Below, piece after piece: positions 8,828 through 19,330 of a stretch of 64,000 nt of DNA. Positions within the stretch are counted from its first letter, which is position 1. Every line of letters starts with the position of its first letter. The stretch lies in the NCBI GenBank assembly GCA_013297655.1, contig JAAFHV010000002.1:50375-114374 (forward strand), in the 5' to 3' direction. The DNA is from Myxococcales bacterium. GTDB lineage: Bacteria > Myxococcota_A > Polyangia > Polyangiales > Polyangiaceae. The translations under genes and the position numbers were made by a program. Below the pieces are notes generated by a model. It worked only from the letters and a program-made list of their open reading frames with translations. It did no database searches and was not told the DNA's origin.

Positions 8828-9700
8828 CTAGGACGCTCGGTCGACGGCGCGGAGACGACGGCGTGCGAACAGCGTCATCAGCGCCGCCGTCATCAGCGCC
8901 ACGTCGCTCGGGTCGACCCCGCTGGGGGCGAAGGTGCAGTGGCAGGAACGCGACGGCTTGGGCGCGACGGGCGCGCCCGCATCGGACGTGGATGAGCCGC
9001 TGTCGGTGCCCGTGGCGGAAGCCTCCGACGTGCCCGCGTCGGGTGGGCCTTCGACCGCCGCGATCGCGTCGCGGGCGAACGCATCTCGGTTCTCGACGTC
9101 GTAGCGAAACTCGGTTTTGGCGAGCTCGGCGAACTTTTTCCAGTAGGGCGCGCAGCGCTCGACGTCGATCGCGCACCTTCGATACTTGTCCGCGAGCGCG
9201 AAACAATCGAGTCGCATCGGATCGCGCGGAGGGGGAGGGTCTGCGTCGCCCGCGAGCCGATTCGACAGTCGCTCGGACATCGCGCGCAAGTACTGCTCGG
9301 TGTAGGTGCCGAACGTGAGCTCGCGCTCGATGCCACCGAATTCGCGCATGCGCAACGTATCCCAAGCGGCAAGCTTGGCGTTCGCGGCCTCGATTTCGCT
9401 CTCGGACGCGCCAGCACGAGGGGCTTTCGGAGGCGGCGGCAAACGTCGCGCGCGACACCAATAGGACTCGATCCGGTCGTTGTGGCTCGCCCCGCAGTGG
9501 AACCGAAGGCCGAGGCGAACGAGCTCCTTTTGCGTGCACTCGTCCACGTCTTCGCGGGCGCGCGAGCCGCTCGCGCACTCCAGCCACGCGGGTGCCTCGC
9601 ACGTCTGCGCACCGGGCAACGCATCCGCGCGCGCCGAGTGAACCGGCGCGAAGAGCACGGCCGCGCCGAAGACGGCCGCAGGGAGGATCCGATGAAACAC
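8828..9700 (-). CDS. secreted Cys-containing protein with MYXO-CTERM-like tail
   Basis: Encodes 290 residues. A Sec signal peptide (cut near SARA-D, residue 26) is followed by a helical, Arg/Glu-rich domain with about eight cysteines, including a CFALADKYRRCAIDVERC cluster. Asp/Ser/Thr-rich linker from about 220. The tail reads CHCTFAPSG, a hydrophobic helix DVALMTAALMTLFA, then ARRRLR. Cys pair + membrane helix + Arg cluster is the layout of the MYXO-CTERM surface-sorting signal, in which the Cys is processed and the protein displayed on the outer surface. The match is to the pattern, not to a scored model. The main domain is unrecognised. Confidence 0.75.
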   Translation of the reverse strand: MFHRILPAAVFGAAVLFAPVHSARADALPGAQTCEAPAWLECASGSRAREDVDECTQKELVRLGLRFHCGASHNDRIESYWCRARRLPPPPKAPRAGASESEIEAANAKLAAWDTLRMREFGGIERELTFGTYTEQYLRAMSERLSNRLAGDADPPPPRDPMRLDCFALADKYRRCAIDVERCAPYWKKFAELAKTEFRYDVENRDAFARDAIAAVEGPPDAGTSEASATGTDSGSSTSDAGAPVAPKPSRSCHCTFAPSGVDPSDVALMTAALMTLFARRRLRAVDRAS

Positions 9701-10004
9701 CGAATCACCCTATCAGGTGCGAAAAGCGGCGCGTGAGCTCCCGGGCGCGGCTATGCGTCGCGCCCGCCTTTCGGGATCACGCCAAAACGGGCGACGTGCG
9801 CGGACTCCGGCGCGCCTCGCGACGCGAGCACCGACGGAGCGCACGGCGCCGAGCCACGAATGGCTCGCGTGGCGGCCCCAGCGCGCCATGGCAGCTCCTC
9901 GAACGTGGCCGAAGAGGGAAGGCCACGGCGCCCACGCAACTCCGCGACCAAGACGGGAGTCGATCGACGAGCTGTCGCCGAGGACAGAGGCGGAGCCGGA
10001 CTCT
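9701..10004. other. gene-free stretch
   Basis: 304 bases upstream of the MYXO-CTERM-like gene and downstream of oxyR, both on the minus strand. It should hold the promoter of the former. No convincing ORF, terminator or repeat seen. Confidence 0.4.
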
Positions 10005-10928
10005 TCACGGCGCGTTTGGGTGCACGGCCTTCGGGTAGGCCTGACGAAGCGCGGTCGCCAACGTTTGGAGCGAGGGCTCGAGGGCCGAGCCCTTTCGCCA
10101 GATCAACGCGACTGTGCGGTGCGCGGCCGGTCCGGCGAGAGGGCGCACGTGGAGCCGCGCGCGTCGCGTCTCCGTGTCCACGGCGATGGCGGGGATGAGC
10201 GTGATGCAGCCGCCGCCCGCGACCATTTGCACGAGCGTGGTCAAGCTCGTCGCGCGAAAGTCGCTCTCGTTCATTCGCGCGGCGCTGCACGCTTCGAGAG
10301 CTTGGGTGCGGAAGCAATGGCCCTCGTCGAGGAGCAGTAGCTCTTCGCCTCGAAGCTCGGCCTCGGTCACGTGCGTGCTCTTCTTGGCGAGCGCGTGATC
10401 GGGGGGCGTGAGGACGACGAAGGGGTCCTTCGCGAGGACCTGCTGCGCGACCTCGCCGATGTCGGCTTCGAGTGCCAGGATGGCCCCCTCGAGCTCGCCG
10501 TCGTCGAGGCGCTTCACCAGCACGTCCGTCTTCTCCTCGGTCCACCGGATGCGCAGCTTCGGGAACCGCTTGCGCAAAGGCGCCGTGATGCTCGGGAGCA
10601 AGTACGGCGCGAGCGTCGGAATGACGCCCAGCCGCATCGTTCCGGCGAACGGATCCGAAGTCCGCGTGGCCGCGCGAACGAGCTCGTCGGCTTCGACGAG
10701 AGCCCGCTTGGCGCGCGCCGCGAGGTCACGGCCTGGCACCGTGATGAGGACCTTCTTTCGGGTGCGCTCGAAGAGCGTTACGCCGAGCGCTTCCTCGACC
10801 TGCGCGAGCTGCGCGCTGAGCGAAGGCTGCGACACCCCGCAACGCTCGGCCGCGCGCCGGAACGAGAGCTCTTCGGCGATAGCCACGATGTACTGGAGCT
10901 GACGGAGGGTGAAGGGGTGGGGGGCCAT
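10005..10928 (-). CDS. oxyR: peroxide sensor OxyR, LysR family
   Basis: Encodes 307 residues. N-terminal LysR winged helix-turn-helix (LRQLQYIVAIAEELSFRRAAERCGVSQPSLSAQLAQ, residues 8-43) and a substrate-binding-like regulatory domain. The redox pair of OxyR is present: Cys205 in DEGHCFRTQ and Cys214 in LEACS, eight residues apart, in the same GHC-x8-C context as the E. coli sensor. Peroxide forms a disulfide between them and switches the protein to an activator. It is divergent from the catalase-peroxidase gene with a palindrome in the spacer, so katG is its expected target. Confidence 0.95.
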   Translation of the reverse strand: MAPHPFTLRQLQYIVAIAEELSFRRAAERCGVSQPSLSAQLAQVEEALGVTLFERTRKKVLITVPGRDLAARAKRALVEADELVRAATRTSDPFAGTMRLGVIPTLAPYLLPSITAPLRKRFPKLRIRWTEEKTDVLVKRLDDGELEGAILALEADIGEVAQQVLAKDPFVVLTPPDHALAKKSTHVTEAELRGEELLLLDEGHCFRTQALEACSAARMNESDFRATSLTTLVQMVAGGGCITLIPAIAVDTETRRARLHVRPLAGPAAHRTVALIWRKGSALEPSLQTLATALRQAYPKAVHPNAP

Positions 10929-10933
10929 CGTTG

Positions 10934-13333
<2,400 letters not shown>

Positions 13334-13831
13334 CGCATTCGCGCTCGGCGTCGCGCGTCCGCCGAGGATGAGCCTCTTCCGGAAGATCACGGGAACCGCG
13401 CGCGTCGCGCGGCTCGAGTCGACGAAGTGCGGAGTGCTTGCCTGCTTCGGGTCCGCTCCGCCCTATCCCGATTTCGATCCCGTTCTTTTCAACACGCCCG
13501 TCGATCGCGAAGGTCTCGAAGGTTCATCGTATGTCGCTCGATGTCGTCCTCGTGGACCATAGAGCGTAGGTGAATCAAGTCACTTTCACAGGCGAGGTCC
13601 CGATGCACCAACTTCACTCCGCGCGGCAGCTCGTCCAGGATGCGCGCATCTGTTCGAGCTCGCGCCCGCGGACGTGACCGGTGGTGACGAACACCCGTCC
13701 ACGCTGCGCGGTCCGTTCCCGTCGCATCGGAGGCCTCGTTTTCTCGGCGAATAGGCTGATTCGTCGACAAAACACAGGGAAGCCGCGCCACGTCGACCTT
13801 CGCCTCGACGGCTCGCGTGGTAAAGAGCCTC
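13334..13831. other. gene-free stretch with a possible decayed minus-strand ORF
   Basis: 498 bases between katG and a small membrane protein gene. On the minus strand, 13490-13640 reads as a coding-like peptide (ELPRGVKLVHRDLACESD, then VHEDDIERHTMNLRDLRD) ending in a stop near 13489. It has no good start or upstream continuation and lower GC than its neighbours, so it may be a gene remnant. Two short plus-strand ORFs here lack ribosome binding sites. No RNA gene seen. Confidence 0.3.
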
Positions 13832-14371
13832 ATGCAAGGCCACAGCGGAAACTACGGCATTCAAGGTCAATATGGCCAAGCTCCTCCTCCGAAAAAGGGG
13901 ATGAGCGGTTGTCTCATCGCCGTTCTCGTCCTCGCTGGAGTCGCGGTGATTGGGCTCGTGCTCGGTGCGATCGGCATCTGGCGGGTGTTGCAGTCGCCCG
14001 AGGCGCAGAAGATGGTGAAGGTCGTGGGCGACAGCGCGAAGCTCATGGAAGAAGCGCGCACTGCCCCTGGCACCGCCGAGCTCCGCAAAGCAGGTTGTCG
14101 CGAAGCGTTGGTGATCGACCCGAAGAAGCTCGCCGAGCTCATGAAGACCCTCGAGGACGCCGGTGCAGGGCCGGCTCCGGAAGCGGGAGCTCTCACCGTG
14201 ACGTGCGAGGCGGCCTCGAAATCCGCGGCCCCGGAGTGCGACGCGCTCGCGAAGGTGTATGTCGCCGCCGGACACCCGACGACGGACTTCACGTTGACGG
14301 TGCAGCTCCAGGGCGCGAAGACCTCGATTTGCAGCGAAGACTACAGCGCGAGCGGCAAGCCCTCGCGTTGA
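13832..14371 (+). CDS. membrane-anchored protein of unknown function
   Basis: Encodes 179 residues from the ATG at 13832 (a GTG 15 bases upstream is an alternative). Gly/Tyr/Gln/Pro-rich cytoplasmic N-terminus (residues 1-22), a KKGMSGC boundary, one transmembrane helix (about 25-47, LIAVLVLAGVAVIGLVLGAIG), then a periplasmic helical domain of about 125 residues with five cysteines. Proteins of the form short QGYGQAPPPKKG leader + helix + soluble domain are frequent in myxobacteria; I know of no assigned role. No operon partner. Confidence 0.65.
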   Translation: MQGHSGNYGIQGQYGQAPPPKKGMSGCLIAVLVLAGVAVIGLVLGAIGIWRVLQSPEAQKMVKVVGDSAKLMEEARTAPGTAELRKAGCREALVIDPKKLAELMKTLEDAGAGPAPEAGALTVTCEAASKSAAPECDALAKVYVAAGHPTTDFTLTVQLQGAKTSICSEDYSASGKPSR

Positions 14372-14617
14372 CGAGGCCGAAAGATCCGACCGCGGGACGT
14401 GCCCGAGAGCCCGCGCGGAGGCTCCTATCGTCCGTTGGCGGAGCTTCTGGTTGGCACGATTGCTTCGAGGCAATCGGCTCTTGATTTCCGGAGACATCGT
14501 TTCCGCGAGGACCGTGTAGGGAAAGTGGCGGAAGCCGCTCGCGGTAGGGGATTTCGGGCCTCGGCGCGCCGAGTCGAGCGAGCATCGGCGAACGCTCCGA
14601 GACAATCCGTCAGACCA

Positions 14618-16525
14618 TCACGGCCGCTGCTCGGCGAGCCAACCCTCGCCCACCGTCGGGAGCACGAGCGGCACTCCGTCACCGATGCGCACGCCGACCG
14701 AGAGCGGCGGGTCCTCGAGTAGGAACGCGAGCCTGGACTTGGTGCCATAGCGCATCCAAAACCCTTTGCTGTCGACGGAGCCCACCTTCGCGCGTGGCAC
14801 CTCCACCGTGATGTCCTTGCCTGCGACGGCGATGCCTCCCCGCACCGCCATCCCCGGTCCGTCGATGAAGTGCGCAGCGATCGGGCCGAGCACGATGCCC
14901 GCTTGGGACTCGACGATCCCCGCGACGAGGCCGCCGGTCCCTGCCGCGAGATCGGCCGCCGCGCGGACCTCGAACCTCGGCGCGAGCTTGATGGTGGACG
15001 AGGGGACGTCCGCGCGAAACCACGTCGTGTATTGCGAACGTCCGTTGGCCTGCACCGAAGCGCGGGGAGCATCGACGCGCACTCCGGTGATCGCGATTCC
15101 GTCTTTTGGGTTCGGCTCGAGGGCGAGCTTTCCGCGCGCGGTGCTCGACACGGCGACGGCGATGGTGTCGCCGGAGACCCAGGCGTCCTCGAGGGTCGCG
15201 CTGAACGGCCCCGTGATTTTCCCGTTCCCGTCGCGGACGAGGTCGATCGTGCCTATCGCGCGGCCACGGGTCTTCGCGCCAATGTTGGCGAGGTCCTCGA
15301 ACCAGCCGAGGGTGGGTGTGCGAAGCCCCCCGCGGTAGGCCCCGAGCCCGAAGCTGAAAGGCTCGCCGACGGCGACGTGAATCAACTGGCGCACGGACGA
15401 GTCGTGCACCTTCCACGGGGCCTCCTTCGTGGACGGCAAGGCCTCGATCGTCACCCAACCCGAGCCGGAGTCCGCGCCGAGCTCGATGTCGCCGTCTTGC
15501 GGCACCGAGAGCCGCACGAGCGCCGAAGCCCCCATCGCGAACTCCTCTCCGCGAACGACCGTGTTGCGCGCCTCCAGCAGCGCCGACGTCCCGCGGACGA
15601 AGCGTCCCTTGTCGAACCGCGCCTCGAACCTGGACCGCGACGGCTCGGTACGCACCTGGGGAATGTCCGGGTAAACATCGAGAAAAGAGCCATCGTCGGT
15701 CGTCGACGAGCCGCGCGCGGAGGCGGTCAAATAGCGGAGTACGTCGTTCCCGTGCGTCTCGGGCAGGGGCACACGGGTGATCTCCGCGATGGCGCTCGGG
15801 ATCTCCAAGTCGGAAGTGACCCCGTGCGACCCTACGCGCACGTCTCCTTTTCCGATCGTCACCGCCGACGGCAACAGCACGAAGTCTTTGCCGGGCCAAA
15901 GCGCGAAGCTTCCCGCCACTCCGATGTCGCCCGTAAGTCGGTATTCTTGAATCCAAACTTCGTCGACGGCGACCTTGGCGTCCGTGATGTCGACGTGCCA
16001 CGCGTCTTCGGGGTCCGACTTCGGTACCTTCTTGGCGGCGGAGAACAAGGGCGGCCCGAGTGCCCCTTCGATGTCCGGATAGGCCGCGATCCGCTCCTTG
16101 TCTTCCGGCGGTATCGACTCGACCCGCATCCGGAGGCGGAACGAGGTCCCTTCCGCTTCGACGTCCGAGAGGCTCACCTGGTGGCGCAAGAGACGCCAAA
16201 GGCTCACCGACGTCGTCGCCTTCGCGACCGTGAGTCGCAGTTGGAGGTCGTCGCTGTCGAGACGAAGCACGAAGTCGCGAACCGACGCGCGGCCGGGCCA
16301 GAGGCTCCACGCGCGACCGGTTCGAAGCTCCACCGTGCCGTCGTCCGAGGTGGCGACCCGGTCGAGGAGATGAAACCCGAGGAACACGTTCGCGAGGACG
16401 AGGTAGAGCACGTAGGCCCCGAGCAACACGACGAGCGCGCGACGGAGGCCACGCCGTACGCGCGGCGAGCGGGTGAGCTGAACAATCTTCGGGACCAGGA
16501 GGCTGAAGCTAATGCCTCGATTCAC
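14618..16525 (-). CDS. AsmA-like inner-membrane-anchored envelope protein
   Basis: Encodes 635 residues (GTG start). One N-terminal membrane helix (residues about 30-50) preceded by an Arg-rich cytoplasmic tail, then a long, beta-rich periplasmic part. The start of that part (HLLDRVATSDDGTVELRTGRAWSLWPGRASVRDFVLRLDSDDLQLRLTVAKA, written here in outline) resembles AsmA/TamB-family proteins, whose beta-groove moves lipids between membranes. No catalytic residues. The C-terminal segments with Gly-rich beta hairpins (MAVRGGIAVAGKDITVEV) repeat the same style. Family assignment rests on topology and the N-terminal region only. Confidence 0.6.
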   Translation of the reverse strand: MNRGISFSLLVPKIVQLTRSPRVRRGLRRALVVLLGAYVLYLVLANVFLGFHLLDRVATSDDGTVELRTGRAWSLWPGRASVRDFVLRLDSDDLQLRLTVAKATTSVSLWRLLRHQVSLSDVEAEGTSFRLRMRVESIPPEDKERIAAYPDIEGALGPPLFSAAKKVPKSDPEDAWHVDITDAKVAVDEVWIQEYRLTGDIGVAGSFALWPGKDFVLLPSAVTIGKGDVRVGSHGVTSDLEIPSAIAEITRVPLPETHGNDVLRYLTASARGSSTTDDGSFLDVYPDIPQVRTEPSRSRFEARFDKGRFVRGTSALLEARNTVVRGEEFAMGASALVRLSVPQDGDIELGADSGSGWVTIEALPSTKEAPWKVHDSSVRQLIHVAVGEPFSFGLGAYRGGLRTPTLGWFEDLANIGAKTRGRAIGTIDLVRDGNGKITGPFSATLEDAWVSGDTIAVAVSSTARGKLALEPNPKDGIAITGVRVDAPRASVQANGRSQYTTWFRADVPSSTIKLAPRFEVRAAADLAAGTGGLVAGIVESQAGIVLGPIAAHFIDGPGMAVRGGIAVAGKDITVEVPRAKVGSVDSKGFWMRYGTKSRLAFLLEDPPLSVGVRIGDGVPLVLPTVGEGWLAEQRP

Positions 16526-16892
16526 CGCAGCGAGACCCGCAATGCGATTCCGCCCGTCGAGCCTGTTTCTTTCTCTAACGGTGAGACGTTTTGTCTCGCT
16601 TCCGCCCTACGCGAAGCTCCGAATCGGGAGTCGCAGAGTGGCAAAAAGCGACAGTCGGCGCGCGGGCCGAGCGATGCCTTGCGGAGCGAGCGAGCACGCC
16701 CGTGGACGGCGCCACGAGCGTCCGTCGGAGCTGGCCTCTCGCTCGGGGGCGACGCGATCGGCGACCGCGACTTGCTCATCGCGTCGTCCTCGCTCGTGCC
16801 TTTCTTGGTGGTCCACACGTCGAGCTTCGCGCGCCCTTCGAGGCACCATCGATTGGCAGACGCGCCGCTTCGTAGACCTCTTCACGAAACGC
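16526..16892. other. gene-free stretch
   Basis: 367 bases between two minus-strand genes. A 98-codon minus-strand ORF (16522-16818) runs into the start of the AsmA-like gene but has Ser/Arg-rich, noncoding-like composition and no ribosome binding site. Nothing else recognised. Confidence 0.35.
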
Positions 16893-16923
16893 CGAAAAAA
16901 GTAGCCTCTCAGGGCTTTTTCGG
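16893..16923 (-). terminator. probable terminator overlapping the end of the 16909 lipoprotein gene
   Basis: On the minus strand an A-tract and AGCC arm sit at the last codons, the loop spans the stop codon, and a GGCT arm is followed by ACTTTTTTC. The A-tract/T-tract symmetry (CCGAAAAA ... TTTTTCGG) gives a longer imperfect stem. Confidence 0.5.
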
Positions 16924-18096
16924 ACCCGTGTCGCTGCATGCGGCGAGCTCGTGACGCGGCACGTACGGGTCGACCGGATCGCCCTTCTTGGGATCGGCCG
17001 TGCCGAGCATCCGTGCGCCCGATCCTAGCTCGACGCGAAAGTCGTTCTTGGCGTCCAGCTTGCCGGAGATCGTGCGATGCGCGTGAAGCGTGCCGACGGC
17101 GAACGTGGTGCCTTGAACGTCGGCCCAGAGGGGCACGTCGCGCTCGCAGGTGAGCTCGTCGAGCTGGGGCGCTCGTCCCCGACCGGTCCCGTAGCCGAGG
17201 CCGCCCCACGAGGACTCCTTGACGAACCGGGACGCGACCCATCCCTCGGCATGCAACGCGCGCCCCGCTTCCAATCGAATTTTGGTGCGATTGCCCTTCT
17301 TGGCGAGCACGACGACCGGCTTGCCGGTAGAGCGGCTCTTGGTCTCGCCGCGGGCAGGAGGCATGAGCGTCTCGGCCTCGAGGGTCGCGAGCTTCTTGCC
17401 CGACTCGTCCTCGAGGGCAATGGCCTTGCCTCGGAGCTCGTGGTCGGGAACGGGCTCGCTGGCCGTCGAGCCGAAGGGCGTCAGATCGGTGCAAGGTACA
17501 TCGAACGGCGCACCCGATGCCGGGGTGATACCGGGGTCCAAGTCGGTCTTGGGACCGAGGGTGCTCTGCCCTACGAGGGCGATGGAGAGCTGCGCGTAGT
17601 CGAGCCAACCGTCGCGCAAGATTCGGGTCTTCGGATAGAGCACGAGGTCGTCGGTCGTGCCCACGTGGAGGGGGACTGTACCCACGAGCGAGACCCGGTC
17701 CCCGTCGATTGAGACGATGCCGATTCCAGGCCTTTTCTCGACGAAAACGAGGCGAACGTGTCGAATGTCTCCGAGCGAGCTCGTGTGGGCGATGGAGGCC
17801 GCGCCGACGTAGACGTGCTCGATCCCGATCGGAGGTTGCCTCTCGCTGGATCCACCCGAAGGCTTCGCGGTCACGTCGATGGTACACGCCGAGGTGGGCA
17901 CCTCGATGGGCACGGGAGAACGTGCAGGCGCCCCCGAGCTCGTGGGCGGCGGCGCCGGTGGCACGGGCAAGACGACCGGAGAGATTCCTGTCGGCTTCGG
18001 ACCTGCGGTCGGCGACGAGGGGGCTGGCGACGTCGCGCACGCGGCGAGAAAAGGCAGGCAAACGAAGGCGAGGGCGAAAGAGCGATAGGAGGTCAC
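16909..18096 (-). CDS. lipoprotein of unknown function, possible SH3-like segment
   Basis: Encodes 395 residues from GTG 18096, chosen because it places the signal (SFALAFVCLPFLAAC, lipobox Cys about 19) at the N-terminus and follows a GGTGG site; the frame remains open to 18177. Pro/Thr-rich linker to about 75, then a beta-rich body. The segment GKPVVVLAKKGNRTKIRLEAG followed by ALHAEGWVASRFV resembles bacterial SH3 domains, which bind cell-wall peptides. The rest is unrecognised. A CxTx... C-terminal Cys (AACSDTGPKKP) is present. Confidence 0.62.
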   Translation of the reverse strand: MTSYRSFALAFVCLPFLAACATSPAPSSPTAGPKPTGISPVVLPVPPAPPPTSSGAPARSPVPIEVPTSACTIDVTAKPSGGSSERQPPIGIEHVYVGAASIAHTSSLGDIRHVRLVFVEKRPGIGIVSIDGDRVSLVGTVPLHVGTTDDLVLYPKTRILRDGWLDYAQLSIALVGQSTLGPKTDLDPGITPASGAPFDVPCTDLTPFGSTASEPVPDHELRGKAIALEDESGKKLATLEAETLMPPARGETKSRSTGKPVVVLAKKGNRTKIRLEAGRALHAEGWVASRFVKESSWGGLGYGTGRGRAPQLDELTCERDVPLWADVQGTTFAVGTLHAHRTISGKLDAKNDFRVELGSGARMLGTADPKKGDPVDPYVPRHELAACSDTGPKKP

Positions 18097-18509
18097 GTCC
18101 ACCGGACTATCGGAGCCTGCGCACCTGCGCAATGCGGCTTCGTCACTCCAGTCGAGCGACGTGTTCGACGAGCGCAATCGGACTACGTACGCGCAGCACG
18201 GGGGCGTCGGAGGGCTCTCGCTCGAGCGTTAGCAAGCGTTCCCATCGTCGTTCGCGACGTCGCCCCCGGGCCCGATAGGCAACGAGATGACCGCGTGCAG
18301 TGCGCCTCTGCCCGCAGCCCAGGTCAGAGCCGACAGCGCCCCCGGGCAGGCCACGCGTTGCCCGATCACGCAGCGGCTTGCGTGACGCTCCGAGGCGGAG
18401 CCCTTGGACTACGCGAAATCGCGGGAGAAACACCGGCGTAGCGGGTTGGACGCTCGCTTGCAATCCGAGTCCTTCGCGGCGCGAGAGTGCCGCAGAAGGA
18501 AGGCCGAAA
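18097..18509. other. gene-free stretch between divergent lipoprotein genes
   Basis: 413 bases with divergent genes on each side, so it should hold two promoters. Open frames exist on both strands but none has a start site, ribosome binding site or recognisable product. No repeat or hairpin of note. Confidence 0.35.
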
Positions 18510-19238
18510 ATGAAAACGAAGCTTGCGAGCGTGACGGCAGTCGGGGCGTGCGTGTTCGTGGCGAGCGCCCTCGTCGTGGCATGTGTCGGCGACGCCTCCG
18601 CGCCTCCCGACCTGCCCGTGCCCGTGCCCGTCGCCTCCGCCAGCCCCGATGGCCAGGTGCCGGCCTTCGAGAAGGACGCCGCGAGCTCGCCGCCAGACGC
18701 GGGCGAAGAGCTCGAGGGCGGTGGCCTCTTGCCGGTCGATCCCGACGCGGGCCCCGACACGGACGCAGGGATCGACGCTGGGCCAGCGTGCAACGTGGTC
18801 ACGCCCGGCGCGTACTCCGCCACCACGTGCAGCTCGCGCGCCATTCTCATGGCGGGTGGCCCGCTCACGACGGCGACGTACCAGCTCGAGGCCGTCACCG
18901 TGCTCGGAAGTGTCGCGTTCTGCGGGAGCGAGTTTGCATCCTACAACCATCGTGGTGGCTTGAAGGTCACGGCGACCTCCGACACCACGGCGACGTTCGA
19001 GCTCGCCGACCTTTACCGCAAACCCACGCTTCCTCCGGTGACGCCAGTGAGCAATCGTTACGACGCGAAGGTCGTCGCGAATGGCAATCAGCTCACGTTC
19101 TCCGCGTCGGCGTGTGCCCAGAAGCCCGCGCCCGCGGCCGCCTCGTACTCGGCCACCACCAGCGGCGGAAAGAAGGTGCTCGTCCTCCGCCTCCCCTACG
19201 GCAGCGGAGCAGCGCTCTACCGGTTCGTGGAGCCGTGA
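18510..19238 (+). CDS. lipoprotein of unknown function
   Basis: Encodes 242 residues. Strong AGAAGGAAGG site 7 bases before the ATG, which starts a signal ending ALVVAC (lipobox). Residues about 25-95 are a Pro/Asp/Ala-rich linker (PVPVPVASASP, DAGPDTDAGIDAGP); the remaining 145 residues form a beta-rich domain with four cysteines (ACNVVTPG, TCSSR, AFCGSEF, SACAQKP) that could make two disulfides. No family recognised. Surface location is inferred from the lipobox with no retention signal tested. Confidence 0.72.
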   Translation: MKTKLASVTAVGACVFVASALVVACVGDASAPPDLPVPVPVASASPDGQVPAFEKDAASSPPDAGEELEGGGLLPVDPDAGPDTDAGIDAGPACNVVTPGAYSATTCSSRAILMAGGPLTTATYQLEAVTVLGSVAFCGSEFASYNHRGGLKVTATSDTTATFELADLYRKPTLPPVTPVSNRYDAKVVANGNQLTFSASACAQKPAPAAASYSATTSGGKKVLVLRLPYGSGAALYRFVEP

Positions 19239-19330
19239 CGAGCGCGCGGCCGTCGTCGTCTCGCGCCGCAGCCTCGGCCAAAGCGAGAAGCTCGCCCCGC
19301 TCGCGTGGTCCGCGCTAAACACGGCCCTCC

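Noticed and set aside
13368..13562. 64-codon plus-strand ORF after katG
   Set aside because: No ribosome binding site, mixed codon use and no homologous pattern.
14450..14475. TTGGCACG followed by TTGC, a possible sigma-54 promoter
   Set aside because: GG and GC are only seven bases apart instead of ten.
16522..16818. 98-codon minus-strand ORF before the AsmA-like gene
   Set aside because: It overlaps the start of that gene and has Ser/Arg-rich, noncoding-like composition.
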